DNA of 64,000 bases from an uncultured Eubacteriales bacterium (lineage in GTDB: Bacteria; Bacillota; Clostridia; Christensenellales; CAG-917). The notes beneath the pieces are model-generated. The model searched no databases, had not been told where the DNA came from, and saw only the letters and a list, made by a program, of their open reading frames with translations. The stretch lies in assembly GCA_900548005.1 (NCBI GenBank), contig URIZ01000008.1:1-64000 (forward strand), given 5' to 3'. Position numbers and translations under genes: made by a program. Shown one piece after another: positions 1-8,437 of the stretch (position 1 is the stretch's first letter; the number at the start of each line of letters is the position of its first letter).

Positions 1-235
1 AGTCCGACGCTCGATTTGCTCGCCGCCGTTGCGGCTCGTGTTCCGTCTTCGAATATGCACATTCCGTTAATAAGTGCGCTCCGAATAAGCACAGTCCGTG
101 AATAAGTGTCCCATGAATGAGTGAACGTCAAAAAGACCGCTCCACAAGCTCGCGGTCGGCGGTTTTGTCATGTCTTCGAATAAGCGCATAATGCTAATAA
201 GTACGCTCCGAATAAGTTTTCATTTCGGGTGCGGG
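1..235. repeat. Dispersed intergenic repeat, partial and rearranged copy
   Basis: This stretch has no gene. It contains pieces of a repeat family seen again near 3.1, 37.4-37.8, 39.6-40.0 and 63.2-63.7 kb. Shared blocks are GCTCGCCGCCGTTGCGGCTC, the phrase TAAGTACGCTCCGAATAAG (two near-copies here) and TTTCGGGTGCGGGTGTCC. Bases 25-53 are the exact reverse complement of 3114-3142. The stretch 124-165 matches, in reverse, about 63367-63408. The copy runs off the left edge, so its boundary is unknown. Confidence 0.75.
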
Positions 236-360
236 TGTCCTGCCCGATTTTTTAATCTTTCTATCCCGATTTAATTTGCTTTTAATCTTGCGACAATACA
301 ATTTGTTTGTTAAATATGAACAGAATTTCGCTCTGCATGCGCATTTTACGCACAAGAGAA

Positions 361-389
361 TTGACAATTTCGTATTTAAATTTTATAAT
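361..389 (+). promoter_or_regulatory. Sigma-A promoter of ftsH
   Basis: A -35 TTGACA at 361-366 and a -10 TATAAT at 384-389 match the consensus exactly with a 17-bp spacer. The start site should lie near 396, giving a leader of about 64 nt before the ftsH ATG. The 236-360 stretch upstream is AT-rich and shows no gene. Confidence 0.8.
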
Positions 390-459
390 ATGTAGAACAT
401 AATATATAGCGCATACGCTACACTCGTGCGCGTATATGTGGCAAAATCAAGGAGAAACG

Positions 460-2436
460 ATGAAAACTTCTACAAGACGTACACTCATAATCGTCGGCGT
501 GATAGTGCTTGTCATTCTGGCGTTCGTGCTTGCTTACGAGCTGACAAGACCCACCGAAATCGTGTTTTCGGGAGCGGAAGACAGCTTTGAGAGTTTGCTC
601 GCAAACGGACAAATTCAAGCGATATACATCGAAGGCAATTACACCGTAAAAATAAAGAGAACAGGCGACAGCGCGTTCAAATATTTCGTTAATATCGACA
701 GCCGTGTGGCTTTCTCTGACAAACTCAAAGAATATAAAGCCGCAAACTTGCTTGACAACGTGATCGTGCAATACGACAATCCGTCAAGCGGCTCGTTGCT
801 TTCAAGCATAATCGTGCCGATCGTGCTTTATGCGCTGTTGTTCGGCGTGTTCTTCATCATCATTCGCAAGAGCGCGGGCGCGCAAGGTCAAGCTATGAAT
901 TTCGGCAAGACCAAAGCCAACCAAGTGCGTGACATCAAGGTGCGTTTCAGCGACGTTGCCGGCGCGGAAGAAGAAAAGCAAGAGTTGCAAGAGATTGTCG
1001 ATTTCTTGAAACACCCCAAAAAATATACGGATATAGGCGCGCGTATACCGCGCGGCGTGTTGCTCGTAGGCCCTCCGGGAACGGGCAAGACTTTGTTTGC
1101 AAAAGCGGTTGCGGGCGAGGCGAACGTGCCTTTCTTCTCAATCAGCGGCTCTGACTTTGTGGAGATGTTCGTCGGCGTCGGCGCATCTCGCGTAAGAGAT
1201 CTTTTCGAGCAAGCAAAGAAAAACATGCCTTGCATCATCTTCATTGACGAAATCGACGCAGTGGGACGTCAACGTGGCGCAGGTCTTGGCGGCGGCAACG
1301 ACGAAAGAGAGCAAACGCTCAACCAATTGCTCGTGCAAATGGACGGTTTTGAGGCAAGCTCGTCAATCATTGTCATGGCGGCAACCAACCGCGCGGATAT
1401 TCTCGATCCCGCTCTTATGCGACCGGGCAGATTTGACAGACAAATCTACGTCAACGTCCCCGACGTTAAGGGCAGAGAAGAGATCTTCAAGGTTCACTCT
1501 CGCAACAAACCGCTTGCAAGCGACGTCAACTTCAAGTCCCTTGCTCGCTTGACGGTGGGCTTTACGGGCGCGGACATCGAAAACGTGCTCAACGAGTCGG
1601 CAATTCTCGCAGCGCGCGACAATCGCAAGCTCATCACCATGAAGGACATCAGCGAGGCCGTCAACAAGGTTGAAGCAGGTCCGGCAAAGAAATCTCGTCT
1701 TGTCACCGAAACGGATAAGCGCATCACTGCATATCATGAAAGCGGACACGCAATCATCGCAAAGAAACTCGGCAACAACACCGTGCACGAAGTCACGATC
1801 ATACCGCGCGGTCAAGCGGGCGGATTTACTATCTCGCTCCCTGCCAACGACGACGCGTATATGACAAAGCAAAAACTTCTCGATCGCATCACCGAACTTC
1901 TCGGCGGTCGCGCGGCGGAAGAAATCGTCATCCACGACATCTCGACGGGCGCGTCCAACGATATTCAACGCGCATCGCAGATTGCAAGAAAGATGGTCAC
2001 CGAGTGGGGTATGTCCGATTCTATCGGCAATATGTATCTCGGCGCAAGTGAAGAAGTGTTCCTTGGCAGAGATTATCAACAACAGCTCAATTACAGCGAA
2101 GAAGTCGCGGCAAAAATCGACGAAGAGATCAAGACGATCATCGACAAGCAATATCAAGTTGCGCTGTCCATCTTGCGTGAAAATCGCGATATTATGGACG
2201 CAATGGTCAAGGCTCTTTATGAGAAAGAGACCATCTATGAAGACGAAATCGACGCGTTGTTCGGAGAAGAAAACGACAATGCCGACAGCATTTTCTCGTC
2301 AAAGGTCAATCGTCCCGACGCACCCAAAGCAGACGCTGCAAAATCGAGTTCCGATCAGGCAAAACCCGATGCAAACGACAACTTGGACGGCGTGAGCGAG
2401 ACGGATATTCCAAAAGATCCGAGCGACGTGGAATAA
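460..2436 (+). CDS. ftsH: ATP-dependent zinc metalloprotease FtsH
   Basis: Membrane-anchored AAA+ protease that degrades misfolded membrane proteins and regulators. The 658-residue protein has two membrane segments (about 8-26 and 114-136) around a small extracytoplasmic domain. It then has Walker A GPPGTGKT (204-211), Walker B IIFIDEID (259-266), a second region of homology with RPGRFDR, and the zinc site HESGH (426-430). The acidic, low-complexity tail is typical of the family. I chose the ATG at 460 over the in-frame ATG at 436 because AAGGAG (449-454) sits 5 nt upstream of it. cysE follows after 6 nt, so the two are probably co-transcribed. Confidence 0.97.
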   Translation: MKTSTRRTLIIVGVIVLVILAFVLAYELTRPTEIVFSGAEDSFESLLANGQIQAIYIEGNYTVKIKRTGDSAFKYFVNIDSRVAFSDKLKEYKAANLLDNVIVQYDNPSSGSLLSSIIVPIVLYALLFGVFFIIIRKSAGAQGQAMNFGKTKANQVRDIKVRFSDVAGAEEEKQELQEIVDFLKHPKKYTDIGARIPRGVLLVGPPGTGKTLFAKAVAGEANVPFFSISGSDFVEMFVGVGASRVRDLFEQAKKNMPCIIFIDEIDAVGRQRGAGLGGGNDEREQTLNQLLVQMDGFEASSSIIVMAATNRADILDPALMRPGRFDRQIYVNVPDVKGREEIFKVHSRNKPLASDVNFKSLARLTVGFTGADIENVLNESAILAARDNRKLITMKDISEAVNKVEAGPAKKSRLVTETDKRITAYHESGHAIIAKKLGNNTVHEVTIIPRGQAGGFTISLPANDDAYMTKQKLLDRITELLGGRAAEEIVIHDISTGASNDIQRASQIARKMVTEWGMSDSIGNMYLGASEEVFLGRDYQQQLNYSEEVAAKIDEEIKTIIDKQYQVALSILRENRDIMDAMVKALYEKETIYEDEIDALFGEENDNADSIFSSKVNRPDAPKADAAKSSSDQAKPDANDNLDGVSETDIPKDPSDVE

Positions 2437-2442
2437 AACCGA

Positions 2443-3153
2443 ATGACAATAAAACAAGCCAAAAAACTGGATTTGCAAAAGATTTTGCAAAGCGACCCTG
2501 CGGCAACGAGCGCGTGGGTGGTCAAACGTACGTACACAGGGTATAAAGCCCTGTGTGCTTATCGTTATGCGCATTGGTTTTGGCAAAAGGGCATGAAGCG
2601 TATCGCCCTGTTCATCGCTTATCGCGCAAAGGTCAAGACGGGCGTTGACATTCACCCTGCGGCAAAGATCGGCTCGGGTATACTCATAGACCACGGCGTC
2701 GGGCTTGTGGTGGGCGAAACCACCGAGATAGGCGACAATTGCGTGCTGTATCAGGGTGTAACTCTCGGCGGCACGGGCAAGGACGTGGGCAAACGTCACC
2801 CCACAATCGATGAAGACGTCATGATCTCGGCAGGCGCAAAAGTGCTCGGCCCGGTGCATATAGGAGCGCACAGCAAAATAGGCGCAGGCAGCGTGGTGCT
2901 AAAAGACGTTCCGCCACACTCAACCGTTGTGGGCATACCCGGCAAGGTTGTCAAACAAGACGGAGTTCGAGTGTCGGATATGGATCAGACTTGCCTGCCC
3001 GATCCTATCATGGAAGAGTTTGCTAGGCTCAACAAGCGCGTCTACGACCTTGAAAAAACTCTCGGCGTGCATGCCTGTCGCTACTCTCTCACCGTAGACG
3101 AAGACAATGCTATTTCGAAGACGGAACACGAGCCGCAACGGCATTCAAATTAA
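2443..3153 (+). CDS. cysE: Serine O-acetyltransferase
   Basis: Transfers acetyl from acetyl-CoA to serine, the first step of cysteine synthesis; cytoplasmic, usually a hexamer. The 236-residue protein has a short N-terminal helical region and a left-handed beta-helix of hexapeptide repeats. It includes the signature around DHGVGLVVGETTEIGD and the loop GGTGKDVGKRHPTI. It lies 6 nt after ftsH and just before cysS, so cysteine supply and cysteine charging are neighbours. The last roughly 13 codons, including the stop, lie in a dispersed repeat: bases 3114-3142 exactly match the reverse complement of 25-53. The native C-terminus therefore seems to have been replaced. The catalytic part is intact. 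Confidence 0.93.
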   Translation: MTIKQAKKLDLQKILQSDPAATSAWVVKRTYTGYKALCAYRYAHWFWQKGMKRIALFIAYRAKVKTGVDIHPAAKIGSGILIDHGVGLVVGETTEIGDNCVLYQGVTLGGTGKDVGKRHPTIDEDVMISAGAKVLGPVHIGAHSKIGAGSVVLKDVPPHSTVVGIPGKVVKQDGVRVSDMDQTCLPDPIMEEFARLNKRVYDLEKTLGVHACRYSLTVDEDNAISKTEHEPQRHSN

Positions 3154-3245
3154 TAATTATTAATTATTAATTAATAATTGCGGAAGGCGAAGCCTTATCC
3201 GAAAACCTATTCGGAGCGTACTTATTAACGGAATGTGTGACTTCT
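3114..3245. repeat. Dispersed intergenic repeat inserted at the 3' end of cysE
   Basis: Begins inside cysE with the block TTCGAAGACGGAACACGAGC, continues through an AT-rich tract built of TTAATAATTA units (about 3148-3178), then GGAGCGTACTTATTAACGGA, the same phrase found near 39.7 and 63.3 kb. No T-box or other leader structure was found between here and cysS. Confidence 0.75.
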
Positions 3246-3304
3246 AACGTAAAAGCAAACAAGGCGAATAAATCATAAACAAAAACAACAACGGGAAAAG
3301 ACGA

Positions 3305-4708
3305 ATGAAAATTTACAACACTCTCACAAGAAAAAAAGAAGATTTCAAGCCGCTTCATGACGGAGTGGTCAATATGTACGCATGCGGAATCACCGTGTCG
3401 GGCGAGGCTCACATCGGACATGCGTATCAAGCTCTCATTTACGACATCATTCGCAAATACCTTGAAAAGCTCGGCTACAAAGTCAATTATGCGCGCAACT
3501 ACACGGACGTTGACGACAAAATCATCGCAAAGTCCAAAGAAACGGGGATTCCCGCGCTCGAATACGCAAGTATGATGATAGAGCGCATAGACAAACTTAT
3601 GCGCGAGTTTCAGGTTGACGATCCGACCATTTGGCTCAAAGCCACTTGCAATATCGACAACATCATAGATTTCATCTCAAAGCTCATAGCGTCGGGACAT
3701 GCGTATCCCACCGATCGCGGCGACGTGTATTTTGCAGTGGACAGTTTCCCCGGCTACGGCAAGCTCAGCGGCAGACGTCTTGAAGACGCCTACGAGAGCG
3801 TGCGTATCGAGAACGAAGACAACAAGCGCAATCCCCTTGACTTCGCGCTTTGGAAGTCCGCAAAAGAAGGGGAGATTTTCTGGAAATCGCCTTGGGGTGA
3901 CGGCAGACCGGGCTGGCATATCGAGTGTTCGGCTATGAATATGGCGGCGTTCGGCGAGCAGATCGACATCCACGGCGGCGGCAGAGATCTTATCTTCCCC
4001 CACCACGAGAACGAGATTGCGCAAACGGAATCGCTCACGGGCAAGCAGTTTGCAAAATACTGGATACACAACGGGCTTATCAAGGTCAACGGACAGAAGA
4101 TGAGCAAGTCGCTCGGCAACAGTTTGCTCCTTGCCGACCTTCTCAAAACCTATCATCCCGAAACAATCAAGTACGCGCTTTTGCAGACCAACTACCGCGG
4201 CGACATCAACGTCACGGACGATTTGTTCCCCGAAGCGGACAAGCACATGTACGGGTTCTACAAGACGCTTGTTGAAGTGCAAAACAGCTCTCTTGCACCG
4301 AGCGGCGATGCAAAGTGGATTGACGAAGGGTTCAATCACGCAATGGACGACGATTTCAACACGGCAAAAGCTCTTGCGGATTTGTTTGGCATTTTCAAGG
4401 GCATCAAGAGCAAGCTCAAAGCAGGCGATGGCGCATGCGTGAGCGAGGCGGAGCAGGTGAAAAAGACCTATTCTTTGCTCGGCTTATTCAGAGAAGATCC
4501 AAGCAAATTTGTCGCCTACTACGAGCAAAAGCAAGCGGCGGCAATGAGCGACGTGCCAAGCGAGGTTCTTGAGCTTGTGGAGCAAAGAAAGCAAGCCAAA
4601 CTTGAAAAGAATTGGGCAAAAGCCGATGAGATCCGAGGCAAGATCACGGCTCTTGGATACAGCGTCAAAGACACCAAAGACGGCGCAACCGTCGAAAAGA
4701 TACAATAG
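3305..4708 (+). CDS. cysS: Cysteinyl-tRNA synthetase
   Basis: Class I synthetase that charges tRNA-Cys. The 467 residues are the usual length. The first zinc-ligand cysteine lies in YACGITVSGEAHIGHA, which also contains the HIGH signature (36-39). YTDVDDKI is family-typical, the KMSKS loop reads KMSKSLGNS, and further zinc ligands are in the ECSAMN and HHENE region. The start is supported by GGGAAAAGACGA just upstream. It is followed by a hairpin terminator. Confidence 0.97.
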   Translation: MKIYNTLTRKKEDFKPLHDGVVNMYACGITVSGEAHIGHAYQALIYDIIRKYLEKLGYKVNYARNYTDVDDKIIAKSKETGIPALEYASMMIERIDKLMREFQVDDPTIWLKATCNIDNIIDFISKLIASGHAYPTDRGDVYFAVDSFPGYGKLSGRRLEDAYESVRIENEDNKRNPLDFALWKSAKEGEIFWKSPWGDGRPGWHIECSAMNMAAFGEQIDIHGGGRDLIFPHHENEIAQTESLTGKQFAKYWIHNGLIKVNGQKMSKSLGNSLLLADLLKTYHPETIKYALLQTNYRGDINVTDDLFPEADKHMYGFYKTLVEVQNSSLAPSGDAKWIDEGFNHAMDDDFNTAKALADLFGIFKGIKSKLKAGDGACVSEAEQVKKTYSLLGLFREDPSKFVAYYEQKQAAAMSDVPSEVLELVEQRKQAKLEKNWAKADEIRGKITALGYSVKDTKDGATVEKIQ

Positions 4709-4722
4709 AATAACCAATTGAC

Positions 4723-4772
4723 ACAAAACGGGGTTTAACTTGCATATACAACAGCTTAAACGCCGTTTTTGT
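4723..4772 (+). terminator. Intrinsic terminator after cysS
   Basis: The arms ACAAAACGGGGTTTAA and TTAAACGCCGTTTTTGT form a long imperfect hairpin ending in a T-run. It spans the TTG at 4740, which argues against that codon as the start of the next gene. Confidence 0.75.
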
Positions 4773-4829
4773 ATAAATGAGCAACTGATTTTGCACATCG
4801 ACACGCGAAAAAAAAACACCGAAAGACTT

Positions 4830-5954
4830 ATGAAAAGACGTATTCTCACAACTCAGAACTTGTTTGAAAAACGCGCGCTCTACGAGCAAAAGTACGCCCA
4901 GCTTGAAAAGCGCAGAGAAGAACTCGACAAAAAAATCCGCCGCGAAGAAAGAGAGGCAAGGATAGAAAACGCCAAAAGCGAAGTCAAAGCCGTTTCCAAA
5001 AAAGCGAGAAAGTACGCAAAGAAACAGGCAAAGAAAGCCGCTTATGACGCCAAGTATCTCTACGTTGCCGGCGGACACATGAAAAACGAGTTTTTGGGGT
5101 GGCTCACCATCTTCAATTTCCACCGTTCGCATAAGACGAAAATCCAAAGATTCGTGCGCTATGATTCGTCCGATAAGCGTTTGTATTTGGATATATACGA
5201 GCGCAAGGACAGAGATCGCGCGAAGAAGGCCAAGCTGTTTGTCTATATTCACGGCGGCGGTTGGATAGGCGGTCTTCCCGAAACGAGAGAGGCATACACC
5301 ACCGTGCTTTGCGAAAAGACGGGCTATGTCGTTGCAAGCCTTTATTACGGCGACGCGCCCTTTTACGGACATCCCGAGATGATCCAAAACGTATATAAGG
5401 CGTTTGCCTGGCTCAAAGAACACGCCGAAGAATACAACTATGACGCGGATTCAATTTTTGTAGGCGGGGAAAGCGCGGGCGCGCATCTAAGCTCCATGGC
5501 GGGCGCAATTGCCACCAATCCCGAATACAAAGCGCACTTCACGCTTGACGAAAGATCAAAGGATCAAAAGATTGCCGCGCTCATGCTCAATTGCGGAGTG
5601 TACGACATGCCCAAAGCCGTGCATACGGGCTTCAAGAATATAGGCATTTACACGCAATCCTATCTCAAAGGCACACCCGTTGAAGAGTGCCCCGAAGAAT
5701 TGCAAAAGGAGATATCCCCGATCAATTGGGTGACAAGCGACTTTCCGCCCACCTTTGCAATCTCCGCCGAAAACGACAAACTTGCCGTGCTCACGTTCGA
5801 CCTTGTCAAAAAACTCGTTGACAACGGCGTGCAATTCGAGCATTTCCACGGCGAAGGCAAATGGGCGGTGCATGCGTTTGCAATCGGACAGTTTTTGCAA
5901 ATCTCCAAAGACGCAATGGCTCGCACCATAGAGTTTTTGAAGAAGTACGAATAA
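4830..5954 (+). CDS. Alpha/beta hydrolase (hormone-sensitive-lipase-like esterase)
   Basis: Predicted carboxylesterase; the substrate is unknown. The 374-residue protein begins with a lysine/arginine-rich helical segment (about 20-75) likely to be a coiled coil or membrane-surface helix. The hydrolase fold follows, with oxyanion-hole motif HGGGWIGG (from 141) and nucleophile elbow GESAGAH (Ser215). The C-terminal SAENDKLAV and a histidine near WAVHAF complete the triad. A longer reading from TTG 4740 would start inside the cysS terminator, so the ATG at 4830 (weak GAAAG ribosome site) is preferred. Cytoplasmic, with no signal peptide. Confidence 0.85.
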   Translation: MKRRILTTQNLFEKRALYEQKYAQLEKRREELDKKIRREEREARIENAKSEVKAVSKKARKYAKKQAKKAAYDAKYLYVAGGHMKNEFLGWLTIFNFHRSHKTKIQRFVRYDSSDKRLYLDIYERKDRDRAKKAKLFVYIHGGGWIGGLPETREAYTTVLCEKTGYVVASLYYGDAPFYGHPEMIQNVYKAFAWLKEHAEEYNYDADSIFVGGESAGAHLSSMAGAIATNPEYKAHFTLDERSKDQKIAALMLNCGVYDMPKAVHTGFKNIGIYTQSYLKGTPVEECPEELQKEISPINWVTSDFPPTFAISAENDKLAVLTFDLVKKLVDNGVQFEHFHGEGKWAVHAFAIGQFLQISKDAMARTIEFLKKYE

Positions 5955-6136
5955 ACGCAAACATCGAAAGATACACACAAAATTGCACAATCGCACGATT
6001 GTAACACCAAAACCGCACAATAAAGTGTCGATTGTGAAATAATAAAAAATCAAATACACATTTATGTCGCGAGAGAAGAACAAAAAAGGATTTTTCATCG
6101 GCATAGTGTCGACAAGCCGACACAAAGGATAAAATC

Positions 6137-6583
6137 ATGCAACACGCAACCGTAAAAATCAAAAAACTCAATCAAAACGCCATTCTTCCCAAGTACGGCA
6201 CGCCGTTCTCCGCAGGGGCAGACCTTTACGCATGCGAAGGCAAAGCGATTGAAATCGCACCGCACGAGAGCGTGTTTATCCACACGGGAGTCGCAATCGA
6301 ACTGCCCCAAGGCACAGTAGGGCTTGTGTATGCTCGCAGCGGACTTGCTTGCAAACGCGGCATCGCCCCGTCCAACAAAGTCGGCGTCATCGACAGTGAC
6401 TATCGCGGCGAAATCATCGTGTCCTTGCACAATCACTCCGATGTTGCCGAAATCATTGACGATAAGGAGCGCATCGCGCAACTCGTCGTCACACCGTATA
6501 TCGTTGCCGATTTTGAAGAAACCGACACATTGTCGGAGTCTGTACGTGGGGCAGGCGGATTCGGCTCCACCGGCAAAATTTGA
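6137..6583 (+). CDS. dut: Deoxyuridine 5'-triphosphate nucleotidohydrolase (dUTPase)
   Basis: Hydrolyses dUTP to dUMP and diphosphate, keeping uracil out of DNA and feeding thymidylate synthesis. The protein is 148 residues, the size of homotrimeric dUTPases, and all five motifs are present: AGADLYA, ARSGLA, GVIDSDYRGEI, RIAQLVV and the glycine-rich C-terminal RGAGGFGSTG. An AAAGGA ribosome site lies 8 nt before the ATG. It is convergent with guaA, and the structured element at 6604-6730 separates the two. The 182 nt upstream shows no further gene. Confidence 0.97.
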   Translation: MQHATVKIKKLNQNAILPKYGTPFSAGADLYACEGKAIEIAPHESVFIHTGVAIELPQGTVGLVYARSGLACKRGIAPSNKVGVIDSDYRGEIIVSLHNHSDVAEIIDDKERIAQLVVTPYIVADFEETDTLSESVRGAGGFGSTGKI

Positions 6584-6603
6584 CACGCCAAACGGCGCAG
6601 TTG

Positions 6604-6730
6604 AAAAACGGCAATATTGAGATGAAGAGCAAGGAAACACCCCTTGGACAGCAACCCTAATGTACAAATAGTACATGAGTTGTTGGACAAGGGGTGTTAA
6701 CAAAGCTATTCGCTCAATAGTGCCGTTTTT
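6604..6730 (-). terminator. Structured 3' element, copy A (after guaA)
   Basis: A 127-nt element read on the minus strand, beginning inside the guaA stop codon. The outer stem pairs 6604-6621 with 6713-6730 (17 of 18). An 11-bp inner stem AACACCCCTTG/CAAGGGGTGTT follows. The apical hairpin is built on CAAC...ATGTAC/GTACAT...GTTG. Constant phrases are GCGAATAGCTTTGTTA and TTTCCTTGCTCTTCATC. It ends in a T-run as an intrinsic terminator does. The same design recurs at 28464, 39444, 51550 and 63058. Confidence 0.85.
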
Positions 6731-8252
6731 ATTCCCATTCGATTGTGGCAGGTGGTTTCCCCGTCACATCATACACGACACGGCTGACGCCTTTGACTTC
6801 GTTGACGATTCTAGATGAGATTTTGGTGAGAAGGTCGTAGGGGATGCGAGTGTATTCGGCAGTCATAAAGTCTGACGTTGTGACTGCACGCAAGGCGATG
6901 ACGTAGCCGTAGTTGCGGTAGTCGCCGATGACGCCGACTGACTTGGTGTCAGTGATGACGGCAAAGTATTGGTCGGTTTTTATTCCGCTTGCAAGGATCT
7001 CTGCGCGAAGGATTGCGTCTGCATCGCGGAGAATTTCAAGCTTGTCTTTGGTGATCTCGCCGATAGTTCTGATTGCAAGTCCCGGTCCGGGGAAGGGCTG
7101 ACGGTTGACGAGCGTGTCGGGCAGACCGAGTTTTTTGCCGATTATGCGCACTTCGTCTTTGAAAAGACCGCGCAAGGGTTCGACAAGACCGATAAACGGC
7201 ATATCTTTTGGCAGACCGCCGACGTTGTGGTGGCTCTTGATGTTTGCAGAGTTGTTTGCGCCCGATTCGATGACGTCGGGGTAGATCGTGCCTTGCGCAA
7301 GGAAGTCATAGCCTTTGTGCGCGGTTGCAACGTCCGCAAACGTTTTGACAAATTCTGCGCCGATAATTTTGCGTTTTTGCTCGGGGTCGACAACGCCTTC
7401 GAGCATAGACAAGAAATGTTCGCCCGCGTCAACCACTTCGAGAGTGAGCGGCATATCTTTGAATGCGTCCTTGATTTGCTCTGTTTCATACTTACGCATA
7501 AAGCCGTGATCGACGTACACGCAGAGAAGTTGGTCTGGGATAGCCTTGCTTATGAGCGCGGCAACTACAGAGCTGTCCACGCCGCCCGAAAGTCCGAGCA
7601 ACACGCGTTTGTCGCCCACTTGCTCGCGGATGGCTTTGATTTGAGTGTCGATGTAGTCGTCAAGGGAGTAGTCACGCTTTGCGCCGCACACGTTGATGAC
7701 AAAGTTTTCAAGCACTTTTTCGCCGTGAGTGGAGCGTTCCACTTCGGGGTGGAATTGCACGCCGAACACTGTTTTGTCCGCATTTTCAAAAGCGGCGCAA
7801 GGGCAGTTGTCGGTGGTGGCGATCACCTTGAATCCGTCGGGGACTTTAGCAACGTAGTCGGTGTGGCTCATGAGCATATTTTCGTCTTTGTCAAGACCGT
7901 TGAAAATCACGCTGTCGCCGATATGCACGAGCGTTTGACCGTATTCGCGCACACTACCTTCCTTGACGATGCCGCCAAACCTGTGAGCAACGTATTGCAT
8001 GCCGTAACAAATGCCCAAAATCGGCGCGCCGAAGTCGAAAACGTAGTCTGCGCATTTTGGCGAATTGTCAAGATACACGCTGTTCGGGCCGCCGGTGAAG
8101 ATGATGCCGATCGGGTTGATCTCTTTCAATCTCTGCTCGGAAATGTTTGCCGGTTCAACGACTGAAAACACGTGCATACGTCTGACGGTGCGCGCGATAA
8201 GCTCTTTGTATTGTCCGCCGAAATCGAGCACGAGAATGGTCTGATTTTTCAT
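6729..8252 (-). CDS. guaA: GMP synthase (glutamine-hydrolysing)
   Basis: Converts XMP to GMP with ATP and glutamine. The 507-residue protein has an N-terminal class I glutaminase with nucleophile Cys in GICYGMQY and a HPEV histidine. It then has the ATP-pyrophosphatase P-loop GLSGGVDSSV and a dimerisation domain ending PPATIEWE, the usual C-terminus. AAGGAG precedes the ATG. It lies downstream of pyrG on the same strand but behind a terminator, so it probably has its own promoter. No purine riboswitch was recognised upstream. Confidence 0.97.
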   Translation of the reverse strand: MKNQTILVLDFGGQYKELIARTVRRMHVFSVVEPANISEQRLKEINPIGIIFTGGPNSVYLDNSPKCADYVFDFGAPILGICYGMQYVAHRFGGIVKEGSVREYGQTLVHIGDSVIFNGLDKDENMLMSHTDYVAKVPDGFKVIATTDNCPCAAFENADKTVFGVQFHPEVERSTHGEKVLENFVINVCGAKRDYSLDDYIDTQIKAIREQVGDKRVLLGLSGGVDSSVVAALISKAIPDQLLCVYVDHGFMRKYETEQIKDAFKDMPLTLEVVDAGEHFLSMLEGVVDPEQKRKIIGAEFVKTFADVATAHKGYDFLAQGTIYPDVIESGANNSANIKSHHNVGGLPKDMPFIGLVEPLRGLFKDEVRIIGKKLGLPDTLVNRQPFPGPGLAIRTIGEITKDKLEILRDADAILRAEILASGIKTDQYFAVITDTKSVGVIGDYRNYGYVIALRAVTTSDFMTAEYTRIPYDLLTKISSRIVNEVKGVSRVVYDVTGKPPATIEWE

Positions 8253-8376
8253 AAACGCTCCTTGAAATATTGATTTGAAAAGAAAAACTCGCGTTTTTCG
8301 TAGTTACGCATAGATTATAAACGATTTTGCGCATTTAGAAAAGCGTTTTCAAGGTGCTTTTTGTCTTTTGCAAACC

Positions 8377-8402
8377 AAAAAAACGCGCACGCTTATGTGC
8401 GC
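8377..8402 (-). terminator. Intrinsic terminator after pyrG
   Basis: Stem GCGCAC/GTGCGC (8385-8390 with 8397-8402) followed on the minus strand by GTTTTTTT. It lies 36-61 nt past the pyrG stop. Confidence 0.8.
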
Positions 8403-8437
8403 ACGCGTATGACGGACAATATGTATCGTTTTATAGC

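Noticed and set aside
3154..3304. T-box riboswitch upstream of cysS (also looked for before leuS and serS)
   Set aside because: No T-box core (AGGGTGGNACCGCG-type) was seen. The cysS leader is repeat DNA and the leuS leader is only about 33 nt.
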